DNA from: Lewinellaceae bacterium | Lineage (GTDB): Bacteria > Bacteroidota > Bacteroidia > Chitinophagales > Saprospiraceae | Assembly (NCBI GenBank): GCA_020636045.1 | Contig: JACJYP010000003.1 | Location: forward strand, 62,001-126,000 | DNA: 64,000 nucleotides | Reading direction: 5' to 3' | Shown: positions 40,137 through 50,410 of the stretch, piece by piece | How positions within the stretch are numbered: the first letter of the stretch is position 1 | Layout: every line of letters starts with the position of its first letter | Notes under the pieces: model-generated | The model's input: the letters and a program-made list of their open reading frames with translations, nothing else | Told to the model about the DNA's origin: nothing | Databases searched by the model: none | Program-made: the position numbers and the translations under genes

Positions 40137-41171
40137 ATGCTGAACAAAATCCTTTCCGGGCGCACGCGCCTGATCACGCACATCACCGGCTGGACGCTGG
40201 CATTTTTCGTCTTTTTTTATCTCATCAGCGGGCTGCGCGGACCGCAGGAAGCGCTTCAGCGCACTTGCCTGAACCTTGCTTTTCTAATGGCGCTGTTTTA
40301 CGGCAACGCGAGGATACTGATCAACCATTTTTTCGAAACCGGCAAATACAGGCTATGGCTGATCCTGACGGTTGTGTTGTGGTTGGGACTGGCAGCGATG
40401 CGCACCTGGAGCGAGCTGCATTTTTTCGGCGGCAGCCTGTTCAGAAATATCACCGGTCTGCCCCGCGCCGACGCCCCGCGCCTGTTTGGCGGGTACGCCC
40501 TTTCATTCCTGCTGCTGCTCGTATTCAGCGCTGTATACCAGTTGCTGGAAAACCGGCGCGAACTGGAGAGCCGTCATGCGGAAGCGCAGATCAACTACCT
40601 CAAGGCGCAGATCAATCCACATTTTCTGTTCAATACCCTCAATAACATTTACGCCGCCGCGACCCTGCAACATCCGCGCACGGCAGATATGGTATTGCGG
40701 CTGAGCGAATTATTGCGCTATGTCACCTACGAGGCCCGTGCCGAGCGCATTGCACTGGAAAAAGAGATCGCGCAGATCAGGGCCTATCTCGATCTGTTTC
40801 GCATGAAATCGGAACATCAGACTCCCGCTGTCCGCTTTGATGTGGAATGCACGTCACTGGACACCCTGATCGAACCCCTGCTGTTGCTGCCGCTGGTGGA
40901 AAACGCTTTGAAACACGGCGATCTGGAAGATAACCCCGAGGGTTTTTTATATATTTCACTTCGTTGCCAGCCCAAACTTCTTGTCTTTGAAGTGGAAAAC
41001 ACGTTCGACCCGGACAACGCGCAAAAAGACGAAATGGGTGGTGTCGGCCTTGAGAATATCCGGCAACGGCTGGACCTGAATTACCGCGGCCGGCACCGGT
41101 TCGGTACCTTGCAACAGGAACGCAGTTTCCGGGCCGTATTGGAACTTGATCTTCAGACAACAACAGTATGA
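40137..41171 (+). CDS. LytS/YehU-type sensor histidine kinase
   Basis: A 344-residue inner-membrane kinase. Four transmembrane helices occupy residues about 15-140, a coiled linker follows (LLENRRELESRHAEAQ), then the His_kinase domain with the phospho-acceptor in LKAQINPHFLFNTLNN (His about 162). The ATPase region has LLLLPLVENALKHG (N box) and a G box GGVGLENIRQRL. This kinase group pairs with LytTR regulators; indeed its stop overlaps the start of the next gene by 4 bases. The heptamer repeat directly precedes its ATG, so the promoter must lie in or before the repeat. Confidence 0.93.
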   Translation: MLNKILSGRTRLITHITGWTLAFFVFFYLISGLRGPQEALQRTCLNLAFLMALFYGNARILINHFFETGKYRLWLILTVVLWLGLAAMRTWSELHFFGGSLFRNITGLPRADAPRLFGGYALSFLLLLVFSAVYQLLENRRELESRHAEAQINYLKAQINPHFLFNTLNNIYAAATLQHPRTADMVLRLSELLRYVTYEARAERIALEKEIAQIRAYLDLFRMKSEHQTPAVRFDVECTSLDTLIEPLLLLPLVENALKHGDLEDNPEGFLYISLRCQPKLLVFEVENTFDPDNAQKDEMGGVGLENIRQRLDLNYRGRHRFGTLQQERSFRAVLELDLQTTTV

Positions 41172-41881
41172 ACGCACCTCCCGGCATCCGATGTCTTCTG
41201 GTCGACGACGAGCATTTCGCGCTGGCGTTGCTGGAAAAGTTTATAGGCGACACCCCGGGGCTCGAGGTAGTCGCTACCTGCCGAAGCCCTGTCCGCGCCG
41301 TGGAGATACTCCAGCAGGAGCCCGTCGATCTGTTGTTCCTGGATATTCAAATGCCGGTGCTGAGCGGCGTCAACCTTTTGCGGACGATCACGCGCAAGCC
41401 CGTGACCATTTTCACGACGGCTTACCCCCAGCACGCAGTGGAAGCCTTCGACCTCAATGCAGTCGATTACCTGCTCAAGCCTTTTTCTTTCGAACGATTC
41501 CTGCAGGCCGTAGACAAAGCACGCGCGCTGCTCGCCACCCGTGAGGCCGCCACAACGGAAAAGCCGACCGGCCACCTGAACGTAAAGGCCGACCGGCAGT
41601 GGATCAAAATACCCGTCGCCGAGATCCGCTACATCGAGGGCTGGAAAGAGTATGTGAAAATTTACACGGAGCATGACAAGATCGTGACCCTGGAGAGCCT
41701 GAACAATCTTGAAAATGCACTGCCGGCGACGCACTTCCTGCGCGTGCACAAATCGTATATCATCGCCAAAGATCGTGTACTGCGCATGGACGGCAGCGAA
41801 CTCGTGCTTGCGGGCGATGTTCGGGTGACGGTTGCGCGTGCGCGGAAAAAAGCGGTGCAGGGCATCCTTTTCAGGAGTTAG
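41168..41881 (+). CDS. LytTR-family response regulator
   Basis: A 237-residue regulator with a receiver domain (CLLVDDEHFAL, phospho-Asp in LLFLDIQMPVLSGVNLL near residue 59, conserved Lys in YLLKPFSFERF) and a C-terminal LytTR DNA-binding domain (about 140-235: IKIPVAEIRYIEGWKEYVKIYT, LPATHFLRVHKSYIIAKDRV). Partner of the kinase directly upstream, with translational coupling through an ATGA overlap. It is convergent with and overlaps the OsmC gene by 4 bases at the 3' ends. Targets unknown. Confidence 0.95.
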   Translation: MNAPPGIRCLLVDDEHFALALLEKFIGDTPGLEVVATCRSPVRAVEILQQEPVDLLFLDIQMPVLSGVNLLRTITRKPVTIFTTAYPQHAVEAFDLNAVDYLLKPFSFERFLQAVDKARALLATREAATTEKPTGHLNVKADRQWIKIPVAEIRYIEGWKEYVKIYTEHDKIVTLESLNNLENALPATHFLRVHKSYIIAKDRVLRMDGSELVLAGDVRVTVARARKKAVQGILFRS

Positions 41882-42294
41882 GATTCGATCACCAGTTCCC
41901 AGGTGATCGGGCAGTGCGCTTTCAGCATGGCCGTCACGCCGCAGTATTTTTCCTGTGACAACTCGATGGCATGCCGCACTTTGTCTTCCCGGATCCCCGC
42001 TCCTCCGATCCTGAAGGTCAGTTTGATCCATTTGTACACTTTCGGGTGTTCTTCCGTCACTTCCGCTTCAGCCTCCACGACCAGTCGATCGAACGGGACG
42101 CGCATTTTGGGCAAGAGGGAAGCAACGTCCATGCCCGTGCATCCTGTGACCGCGGTGAGCAGCAGGGCCTTGGGGCCGGGGCCCGTGTTATCGCCGAGTT
42201 CCGGCTTGGCGTCGATACGGACGATGTGGCCGTCTACGGCGCTGTCGAACGCCATTTTATGTACCCAGGTGGTAGTGACTGCGTTTTTTTTCAT
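41878..42294 (-). CDS. OsmC/Ohr-family protein
   Basis: A 138-residue OsmC-fold protein. The two reactive Cys positions are present: TGCTGMDVASLL (mid-helix) and EKYCGVTAMLKAHCPI towards the C-terminus. OsmC proteins reduce organic hydroperoxides through this Cys pair; the YhfA-like branch, to which this length and sequence are closer, is less characterised. The Lys-Lys start (MKKNAVTTTWVHKMAFDS) is normal. It is divergent from sdaA. Confidence 0.88.
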   Translation of the reverse strand: MKKNAVTTTWVHKMAFDSAVDGHIVRIDAKPELGDNTGPGPKALLLTAVTGCTGMDVASLLPKMRVPFDRLVVEAEAEVTEEHPKVYKWIKLTFRIGGAGIREDKVRHAIELSQEKYCGVTAMLKAHCPITWELVIES

Positions 42295-42442
42295 AACATC
42301 ATCAAAGTTTCGAATAAATATCGGCGGGTTGTTCCATCAGATGGGGCATATCGGGGCGAAAAATAAACATCCGGTAACCGGCGGATGTTGCCGCGATGCA
42401 GTTTTGCCATACATTAGCCGCGACAATTATGCCTTGACCACC

Positions 42443-43864
42443 ATGGAAAGAATCAGCGTCTTCGACATCTTCAAGATCGGCATCGGCCCATCGAGTTCCC
42501 ATACGATGGGCCCCTGGCGCGCCGCACAGCGTTTCCTGAAGGAATTATCGCGGGAAGGGTCTTTTGATCATGTGGAAGCCGTACAGGTTGACCTGTATGG
42601 CTCGCTCGCCAAAACCGGGCACGGGCACGGCACCGATCTGGCGGTCATGCTCGGGCTGAGGGGCGACGACCCCGTGAGCATCCCTGTGGACGAAGTGCAG
42701 CCGCGCATTGCGCATATCCGGGAATCCCGGACGCTTTGCCTGGGCAGCCAGAAGGATATACATTTCGACCCGGAGCGGGATTTGATCTTTCTGTACGACG
42801 AAACACTCCCGTACCATGCCAACGGCCTCGTTTTCAGGGCCTTTTTCAAAAACGGAGGCGGGCTCAGCCAGACCTATTTTTCCGTGGGCGGCGGCTTTGT
42901 AGTAAAAGAAGGCGAGGAAAACATGGCGGCGACCGTCACCCTTCCTTTTCCCATAGATCGCGGGGAGGATCTCGCACGCTGGTGCCGGGAGGAAGACAAA
43001 TGCATCGACGAGATCGTGTTCCAGAACGAACGCACCTGGCGATTCCCTGAGGATATTCGAAAAGGCCTGCTCGAGATATGGGAAGTGATGCGGCAATGCG
43101 TGTACAAAGGCTGCCATACCGACGGCGTGCTGCCCGGCGGGCTCAATGTGTCGCGCAGGGCCAACGCGCTCAGCAACAAATTGCTGGGCGAGCGGAAATA
43201 CAACAACGTCGACGAGTGGATCGACCAGATCAGATCATGCGAAAGTTCTTTCCAGAACATCCTGAAATGGGTCAGTTGCTTCGCCCTCGCCGTAAACGAG
43301 GAAAATGCTGCCTTCGGCAGGGTCGTGACGGCGCCGACCAACGGCGCTGCGGGCGTCATACCCGCCGTGATGATGTACTACGCTTGTTTTTGTTCTGATT
43401 TCCAGGGCGAAGACGATATTATACGCTTCATGCTCACCGCGGGCGAATTCGGCAGTATGTTCAAAAAAGGCGCGACCATTTCTGCAGCCATGGGAGGTTG
43501 CCAGGCGGAGATCGGTGTGTCTTCGGCCATGGCGGCCGGCGCCCTCACAGCCTGCCTGGGCGGCACTCCCGGACAGGCGATGATGGCGGCCGAGATCGCG
43601 ATGGAACACCACCTGGGCATGACCTGCGATCCCATCGGCGGGCTGGTGCAGGTGCCCTGCATCGAACGCAACACCATGGGCGCCATAAAGGCCATTACGG
43701 CCAGCGAGATCGCCCTCAACAGCGACCCCGGAAAAGCAAAGGTCAGTCTCGACGCCGTGATCAAGACCATGAAGGAAACGGCGGCGGATATGAACAACAA
43801 ATACAAGGAAACTTCCGACGGCGGGCTGGCCGTGCAGATACCGGTCGGCCTGGCGGAATGCTGA
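42443..43864 (+). CDS. sdaA: L-serine ammonia-lyase (iron-sulfur type)
   Basis: A 473-residue single-chain enzyme that converts L-serine to pyruvate and ammonia. The N-terminal beta domain begins SVFDIFKIGIGPSSSHTMGPWRAA, the family signature. The catalytic alpha domain holds the Cys ligands of the [4Fe-4S] cluster in MGGCQAEIG, GMTCDPIGG and VPCIERN, plus TAPTNGAAGVIPAV. ATG 42443 is the right start: the long in-frame region before it (from 41903) is antisense to the OsmC gene. It is divergent from that gene. Regulation not visible. Confidence 0.96.
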   Translation: MERISVFDIFKIGIGPSSSHTMGPWRAAQRFLKELSREGSFDHVEAVQVDLYGSLAKTGHGHGTDLAVMLGLRGDDPVSIPVDEVQPRIAHIRESRTLCLGSQKDIHFDPERDLIFLYDETLPYHANGLVFRAFFKNGGGLSQTYFSVGGGFVVKEGEENMAATVTLPFPIDRGEDLARWCREEDKCIDEIVFQNERTWRFPEDIRKGLLEIWEVMRQCVYKGCHTDGVLPGGLNVSRRANALSNKLLGERKYNNVDEWIDQIRSCESSFQNILKWVSCFALAVNEENAAFGRVVTAPTNGAAGVIPAVMMYYACFCSDFQGEDDIIRFMLTAGEFGSMFKKGATISAAMGGCQAEIGVSSAMAAGALTACLGGTPGQAMMAAEIAMEHHLGMTCDPIGGLVQVPCIERNTMGAIKAITASEIALNSDPGKAKVSLDAVIKTMKETAADMNNKYKETSDGGLAVQIPVGLAEC

Positions 43865-43925
43865 TGTTCCGCCCGTTTTCGACGATCGGCCTTTCCCGGT
43901 GACTGAAGGCCACGGTTACAGATTC

Positions 43926-43955
43926 TTTGTATTTACAAACAATCGGGTATTTTTG
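43926..43955 (+). promoter_or_regulatory. Promoter of cytochrome lipoprotein gene
   Basis: TTTG (43926-43929), 18-base spacer, TATTTTTG (43948-43955), 56 bases before the ATG. Confidence 0.6.
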
Positions 43956-44011
43956 GGCGACCCTGAGGGCTGCTTTTCAACGCCAAGAAGTTGTTCTAAC
44001 ACCTGACTGAT

Positions 44012-44491
44012 ATGAAGGCTCTATTGACTTTCCTTTCGATTACTATCGCCCTTTGCTGGCTGGCCAACTGTAAAACCGCCGATAAAACGGTCCTCCCTCC
44101 TGCTCCGGCTGCCACGCCCGACCCGATCGCTGCCGACCGTACCCGTTACCTCGACCGCTTGCGCAAGGAACTGGCGGGCAAGGAAAAAATGCAGGCAGAT
44201 TCGGTATTTCAAAACCTGAAAAAACTCAACAAGGTGCCCGTAGGGCGCCTCCTGAACATCATGGACCGATGGGGTGAAACCCTGGGTGTGAGTTGTGAGC
44301 ATTGCCACGTACCCAACGAATGGGCCTCGGAAGTGAAACAGCCCAAAGAGATCACCCGCCAGATGATGTCGCTGGTGGAGCGCGTCAACCAGGACATCCA
44401 AAGCATAGAGGCCATCAAAAGCGAACGGGCGGGTGTGAGTTGCTACACTTGCCACCACGGGGAAGCCAAGCCGGCGCGACGCCCGAAATAA
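44012..44491 (+). CDS. Diheme c-type cytochrome lipoprotein
   Basis: A 159-residue protein with a lipoprotein signal peptide (LANC, Cys20) and two heme-binding CXXCH motifs: CEHCH (about residue 95) and CYTCH followed by HG (about 144). The region between resembles the photosynthetic reaction centre cytochrome subunit family, short versions of which are common in non-phototrophic Bacteroidota. It is likely anchored in the inner or outer membrane facing the periplasm and involved in electron transfer; partner unknown. The linker after the Cys is rich in Ala/Pro (PPAPAATPDPIAAD). Confidence 0.85.
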   Translation: MKALLTFLSITIALCWLANCKTADKTVLPPAPAATPDPIAADRTRYLDRLRKELAGKEKMQADSVFQNLKKLNKVPVGRLLNIMDRWGETLGVSCEHCHVPNEWASEVKQPKEITRQMMSLVERVNQDIQSIEAIKSERAGVSCYTCHHGEAKPARRPK

Positions 44492-44514
44492 TCCTGACTT
44501 TATTATTTTATCGT

Positions 44515-45375
44515 TCATGAGGGAAAGCGCCGCAAACGGTCGCTGTCGAACGACCATTCGGGCGTAACAAGTCCGCCTTCCAGGCCTTCCATGGAATACC
44601 ACGGGCTTTTTTCTGCATCGCCGGGATTCCGTAGGATGTGTATTTGCTGCGCAGGCATGTAGCTCTGTGCGAGCAAAAACTGCCGCTCGCCGCTTTCAGG
44701 ATGTACGGCTACATCCACCACGATCACTGCGTGGCCGGGGTACCCGCCTTCGATCCATATGTCGCCGGGACGGATGTTCGTGATATCGGCCACAGTCAAT
44801 TCGCGTTCGAGAGATGCACTGCCGGCATATGCAAACACCATGTCAAGGTATGCCTGAAAACCGGCGCGCGATTCCGCAGGGTTTTGACCTGCAACCCAAT
44901 ATACGCGATTGCCGTCCACGCGGATCCGCTCGCCTTTTCGCCATCGCGCATAATCGGCGCGGAATCCGTTGCTGAAGTTGAAATGGATATTGTCGAAGCG
45001 GCGTTGCGCATACAGGTATTCCGCGCGCAGTCGCATCACTGCATCGGCGCACTGCTGCAGGTCGCGGCTCCCCACATCGATATCGATCACGGCGCAATGG
45101 ACGTCCTGCCGGTTTTTCTTCCTGCCGTTGTACAGCAGGACCGGCTCGCCATCGGGCAACAGGGGCAGGCAGCGCAAATACGCTCCAAAGGTCCCCGAAT
45201 CCGTCGGCATGCGGACAAAGCCCACGGGTACCGGAAAGCGCGTTTCAATTGTTGTGCCGGAAGGGTTAATTTTCGGCACAACAGAGTCGGCAACAACGGA
45301 TTCGCGCTGTACGGGTTCGGCAGGCCGGCCCATACAAGCGGCATATCCAAGCCAAAACATCAAGAGCCATCTCAT
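44515..45375 (-). CDS. DUF4846 lipoprotein-like protein
   Basis: A 286-residue exported protein: a short hydrophobic N-terminus with Cys14 (WLGYAACMG) as the likely lipid site, then the DUF4846 domain, with RFPVPVGFVRMPTDSGTFGAYLRCLPL at its start (in two pieces), DVHCAVIDIDVG, QQCADAVMRLRAEYLY, FNFSNGFRADYARWRKG, and a late PGDIWIEGGYPGHAVIVVDVA that resembles the His region of NlpC/P60-like hydrolases. Function unknown. It is convergent with the cytochrome gene and divergent from the YHS gene. Confidence 0.82.
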   Translation of the reverse strand: MRWLLMFWLGYAACMGRPAEPVQRESVVADSVVPKINPSGTTIETRFPVPVGFVRMPTDSGTFGAYLRCLPLLPDGEPVLLYNGRKKNRQDVHCAVIDIDVGSRDLQQCADAVMRLRAEYLYAQRRFDNIHFNFSNGFRADYARWRKGERIRVDGNRVYWVAGQNPAESRAGFQAYLDMVFAYAGSASLERELTVADITNIRPGDIWIEGGYPGHAVIVVDVAVHPESGERQFLLAQSYMPAQQIHILRNPGDAEKSPWYSMEGLEGGLVTPEWSFDSDRLRRFPS

Positions 45376-45405
45376 CCGGTTTCAAACGCAAAATGTCTCC
45401 CTTTC

Positions 45406-45888
45406 ATGCTTCAAAAACTCATATTTACGCTCCTTACAATCTTTTCCCTTATCAGTTTCGCATATACCCAGGATGAGGGAAAATACCTCGTCAATGTAAA
45501 CAAACAGGGCGTGATCCTCGACGGGTACGACGCGGTGTCCCTGCGCGACGGCGATGTGAAAAAAGGGCTTTCGACGATCACCAGCACGTATCACGGCGCG
45601 GTGTATCGCTTTTCATCGGAGGCAAACAAGACGCGTTTCGATGCCGATCCCGTCATGTACGAGCCTGCTTTCGGCGGTTTTTGCGCTTACGGCGTGGCTA
45701 CCGGTTCGCTGGTGGGTATTGACCTGAGCACATACGATACCTCATTCCAAAACCTGAACATTTACAACTACGATAAAAGCATCGCGCGCAAGTGGAAAAA
45801 GGACCCGTCGGGCTATTATAAAAAGGCCGAAGCGAACTGGCCGAAACTCGCCGGTAAAGCGCTGAAAAAGCGGAAAAACAAAGAGTGA
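45406..45888 (+). CDS. Secreted YHS-domain protein
   Basis: A 160-residue protein with a signal peptide (1-21, FAYTQ). The core is a YHS-like region: GVILDGYDAVSL, YHGAVYRFSSEANKTRFDADP, then YEPAFGGFCAYGVATG. This layout occurs in periplasmic YHS proteins linked to metal or heme handling, but the classic Cys of TRASH/YHS metal sites is limited to a single FCAYG here. The C-terminus is basic (KALKKRKNKE). Start ATG 45406 fits the signal peptide; the long frame upstream is antisense to the DUF4846 gene. It is followed after 71 bases by the beta-helix gene. Confidence 0.85.
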   Translation: MLQKLIFTLLTIFSLISFAYTQDEGKYLVNVNKQGVILDGYDAVSLRDGDVKKGLSTITSTYHGAVYRFSSEANKTRFDADPVMYEPAFGGFCAYGVATGSLVGIDLSTYDTSFQNLNIYNYDKSIARKWKKDPSGYYKKAEANWPKLAGKALKKRKNKE

Positions 45889-45959
45889 ATATCGGCACTC
45901 CGCGACAGACTGAACGGCAGGGCGGGAGCGTTTGGAAAGAACACCAAACCTTTCATCCT

Positions 45960-47462
45960 ATGATCCGATCCTTTGCCTTCGCCTTTTTTCTGTTCGTTTT
46001 TTATTCCCTGACCGCCGGCGCTACTTTGCACGTAGGAGCCGGGCAGCCTTTTCCGAACCTGCAGGCGGCAATCAATGCCGTGCAGCCCGGCGATACCATC
46101 GAAATTCACGGCGGTACGTACCCGGGCGGTCTGTATTTTGCCAATGTAAAAGGTACTGCAGGTCAGTGGATCACGATAAGGAATACCCCGGGGGAGACGG
46201 TGATCTTTGAAGGCGGCAACAACGCCATTCAACTCAGCGATCCGGCATATCTGCACATCCGGGGTATCGTTTTTCAGCACCAGACGGGCAACGGTTTTAA
46301 TACCGACGACGGCGGCAGTTACGATACGCCGGCGCATCATATCATTTTTGAAAACTGCATTTTCCGCGACATGTCTGCCACCGGCAACAACGACCTGCTC
46401 AAACTGTCGGGGCTGGATTTTTTCGAAGTGCGCAATTGCCTGCTCCAGAACGGCGCGGCCGGTGGCAGCGGCATCGACATGGTGGGTTGCCACCACGGCG
46501 TCATTCAGGGGAACACCTTTGTGAATATGGGCTCCAATGCCATCCAGTGCAAGGGCGGCAGCGAATGGGTGCGTATCGAGGGAAACTTTTTCAAGGACTG
46601 CGGCCAGCGCACGCTCAACCTCGGCGGCAGCACGGGACTTGCCTTTTTCAGACCCGATACGGCGCATTTCGAAGCGGCAAACCTGCAGGTGTATTCCAAT
46701 ATCATCATCGGTTCCTGGGCGGCGGTGGCGTATGTTGGCTCGGTCAATGTCGAGGTCGTCAACAACACCATTTATCAGCCGGAGAACTGGGTGATCCGCA
46801 TCCTGCAGGAAACCGTCGATCCCGACCGCTTTCTGGCTTGCGGCAACAATGCGTTCCGGAACAACATCGTGTACATCGGCAACCTGCCCACGGAAACGAA
46901 CGTCGGCCCGAATACCGCGCCGACCACGTTCGTTTTTTCCAATAACCTGTGGTACAACGCCGACAATGCCAACTGGGGCGGTCCCGATATTCCGGTAAAC
47001 GAGGCGAACGGCATCGTCAACCAGGACCCTCAGTTTGCCGATGCGGACAACGGCGATTTTAGCATTCCGCCCGGCAGTCCGGCAGCGGGGGCGGGTATTT
47101 CGCTCGGCGAACCGGTCTTCGATTATTTCAGCCAAATGTTCGCCCAGCCGCCCTCCATCGGTGCGGTAGAAGCGGCGCCTGTGTCGTCGTCCGACGATAT
47201 CTCCATCGTATTGAGCAGCGTCTGGCTATACCCGAACCCCGGGAATGATGTGCTACAGATCGAATATTTGCTTGAAGAAACGTCCGAAGTCCGTATCGAA
47301 CTGATCGACGGCACGGGCAGGCAGGTCCGGGTGCTTAATAGCGGCGTACAAAACAGTGGAAGGCAATATCTTACGCTTTATCCCGGCGTGCCGGCAGGCG
47401 TGTACTGGCTGCGAATACTTACGGGTAAACAGGTCGTATTGTGCAGGTGGGTAAGGATGTAA
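45960..47462 (+). CDS. Right-handed beta-helix surface protein with T9SS sorting domain
   Basis: A 500-residue secreted protein with a signal peptide (about 1-20, YSLTAGA). Residues 25-400 are parallel beta-helix coils with the opening LHVGAGQPFPNLQAAINAVQPGDTIEIHGG (as separate segments) typical of pectate-lyase-like folds. Repeated short strands with Asn ladders follow (IEGNFFKDCGQ, VYSNIIIGSW, VVNNTIYQPENW, ISNNLWYN-like). The end (WLYPNPGNDVLQIEYLL ... PAGVYWLRILTGKQVVLCRW) is a Por-type T9SS sorting domain. It may be a polysaccharide lyase or a binding protein; no catalytic residues can be named. Confidence 0.87.
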   Translation: MIRSFAFAFFLFVFYSLTAGATLHVGAGQPFPNLQAAINAVQPGDTIEIHGGTYPGGLYFANVKGTAGQWITIRNTPGETVIFEGGNNAIQLSDPAYLHIRGIVFQHQTGNGFNTDDGGSYDTPAHHIIFENCIFRDMSATGNNDLLKLSGLDFFEVRNCLLQNGAAGGSGIDMVGCHHGVIQGNTFVNMGSNAIQCKGGSEWVRIEGNFFKDCGQRTLNLGGSTGLAFFRPDTAHFEAANLQVYSNIIIGSWAAVAYVGSVNVEVVNNTIYQPENWVIRILQETVDPDRFLACGNNAFRNNIVYIGNLPTETNVGPNTAPTTFVFSNNLWYNADNANWGGPDIPVNEANGIVNQDPQFADADNGDFSIPPGSPAAGAGISLGEPVFDYFSQMFAQPPSIGAVEAAPVSSSDDISIVLSSVWLYPNPGNDVLQIEYLLEETSEVRIELIDGTGRQVRVLNSGVQNSGRQYLTLYPGVPAGVYWLRILTGKQVVLCRWVRM

Positions 47463-47480
47463 GTCGCTTCAGCAGCGAAC

Positions 47481-49277
<1,797 letters not shown>

Positions 49278-49407
49278 GCTTTGATGTTGCAAAAGCCGGT
49301 ATTGCCGGCGCGGTGATCGCGGCATTCCGTCTTATGGTCCCTTTTGTACAGGCCTTAAAAACAGCCTGTCTGGCACCTTGTTCCGGATGACGCCGATTTT
49401 GGGCGCG

Positions 49408-49428
49408 CAAAGATAGTGCAAATTGCAC
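49408..49428 (-). promoter_or_regulatory. lepA -7 box with adjoining palindrome
   Basis: Minus-strand TATCTTTG (49408-49415) is directly preceded by the palindrome GTGCAAATTGCAC (49416-49428), which would lie in the promoter spacer and could be an operator. The leader to the ATG is about 125 bases. Confidence 0.5.
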
Positions 49429-49870
49429 GTTTGAACGTGATTGCACGAACGAGGGCAATAAATTTTGGTAAAAAATATGCGCCTGCAGAACAGGCGCCGG
49501 TCTTGTTTCGGCAACTTACATGAAAACGCCGACCACGGAAAATCCGCAGCCGGCGTCGTTCATACAATAGAATGGATTGCGTACCGATTGGTTAATTGCT
49601 GCAGGGAGGGTCGTCCCATACCCCTGCTAAGCAGGCGCTAAAATCTGCAACTTTGTCCGAGTGTGCAAATTTTTTTATTCCATATGGCCCTCCCGATAGT
49701 CTCTGCGCATATTCCGGCGGCTTATTTAAAATGTTTCCGAAAAGCCCGAACCCGGTTTAACGATGTCATACCACCCCCTGCAATTTTGTTGAAAAGGCCT
49801 GAAAATCGCTTTCAAATGTGAAAATAAGCAAAATCTTTCCGAAAGTTGTCCTGTAATTCAAAATGACACC
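49429..49870. other. Intergenic region of about 440 bases
   Basis: It contains a hairpin GCGCCTG (49479) with CAGGCGC (49491), followed on the minus strand by a T-rich run, i.e. a possible terminator facing lepA. The rest (49550-49870) is AT-rich, without a supported gene. The GNAT promoter must be here but no consensus box is clear. Confidence 0.45.
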
Positions 49871-50386
49871 ATGCTGGAAACCGAACGTTTATTTCTGGTG
49901 ACTGCCTCCCTGCCCATGCTGGAGGCCATCGGCGATGAAAACTGGCCATCCCTGTCCGCTTTGCTCGGCGGAGTGGATTTTGCGGAAAACTGGTCGCACT
50001 TTCCCGAAGCGCTGATCTGGATGCGCGATTTTATCCGCGAACACCCCGAAGACCTCGGCTGGTGGTGCTATCTCGTCGTGCACCGCCACGATGTGCGCCT
50101 GATCGGCACCTGCGGGTTCAAGGGCGCACCTTCGATGGACGGCTGCGTGGAGATCGGCTACGAGATCGCCGACGCCTATCAGGGCCGCGGTTTCGGCAGC
50201 GAATCGGCTCGTGCGCTGATGGATTACGCGTTCCGGCACGAGGCGGTAAAGGCCGTCACGGCCAATACCCTGGCGGAAGAGAATGCTTCCGTCGGAATAC
50301 TGCGCAAACTGGGTTTCCGCTTTTTGGGCGAACAGATCGATATCGAAGACGGCCACATCTGGGAGTGGCGCTGCGATCGCCCGTAA
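49871..50386 (+). CDS. GNAT-family N-acetyltransferase
   Basis: A 171-residue GNAT of the RimJ/RimL-like type. It begins LETERLFLVTAS, has the strand WWCYLVVHRHDVRLIGTCGFKG, and the acetyl-CoA pyrophosphate-binding loop in IADAYQGRGFGSESARALMDYAF (Q/RxxGxG/A as QGRGFG). AVTANTLAEENASVGILRKLGFRFLGEQ is the usual final beta-alpha segment. It acetylates a small amine or an N-terminal residue; the substrate is not predictable. It is a single gene, convergent with proS with a 24-base gap. Confidence 0.9.
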   Translation: MLETERLFLVTASLPMLEAIGDENWPSLSALLGGVDFAENWSHFPEALIWMRDFIREHPEDLGWWCYLVVHRHDVRLIGTCGFKGAPSMDGCVEIGYEIADAYQGRGFGSESARALMDYAFRHEAVKAVTANTLAEENASVGILRKLGFRFLGEQIDIEDGHIWEWRCDRP

Positions 50387-50410
50387 AAAACCTGTGTAAA
50401 ATGCTGAAGA

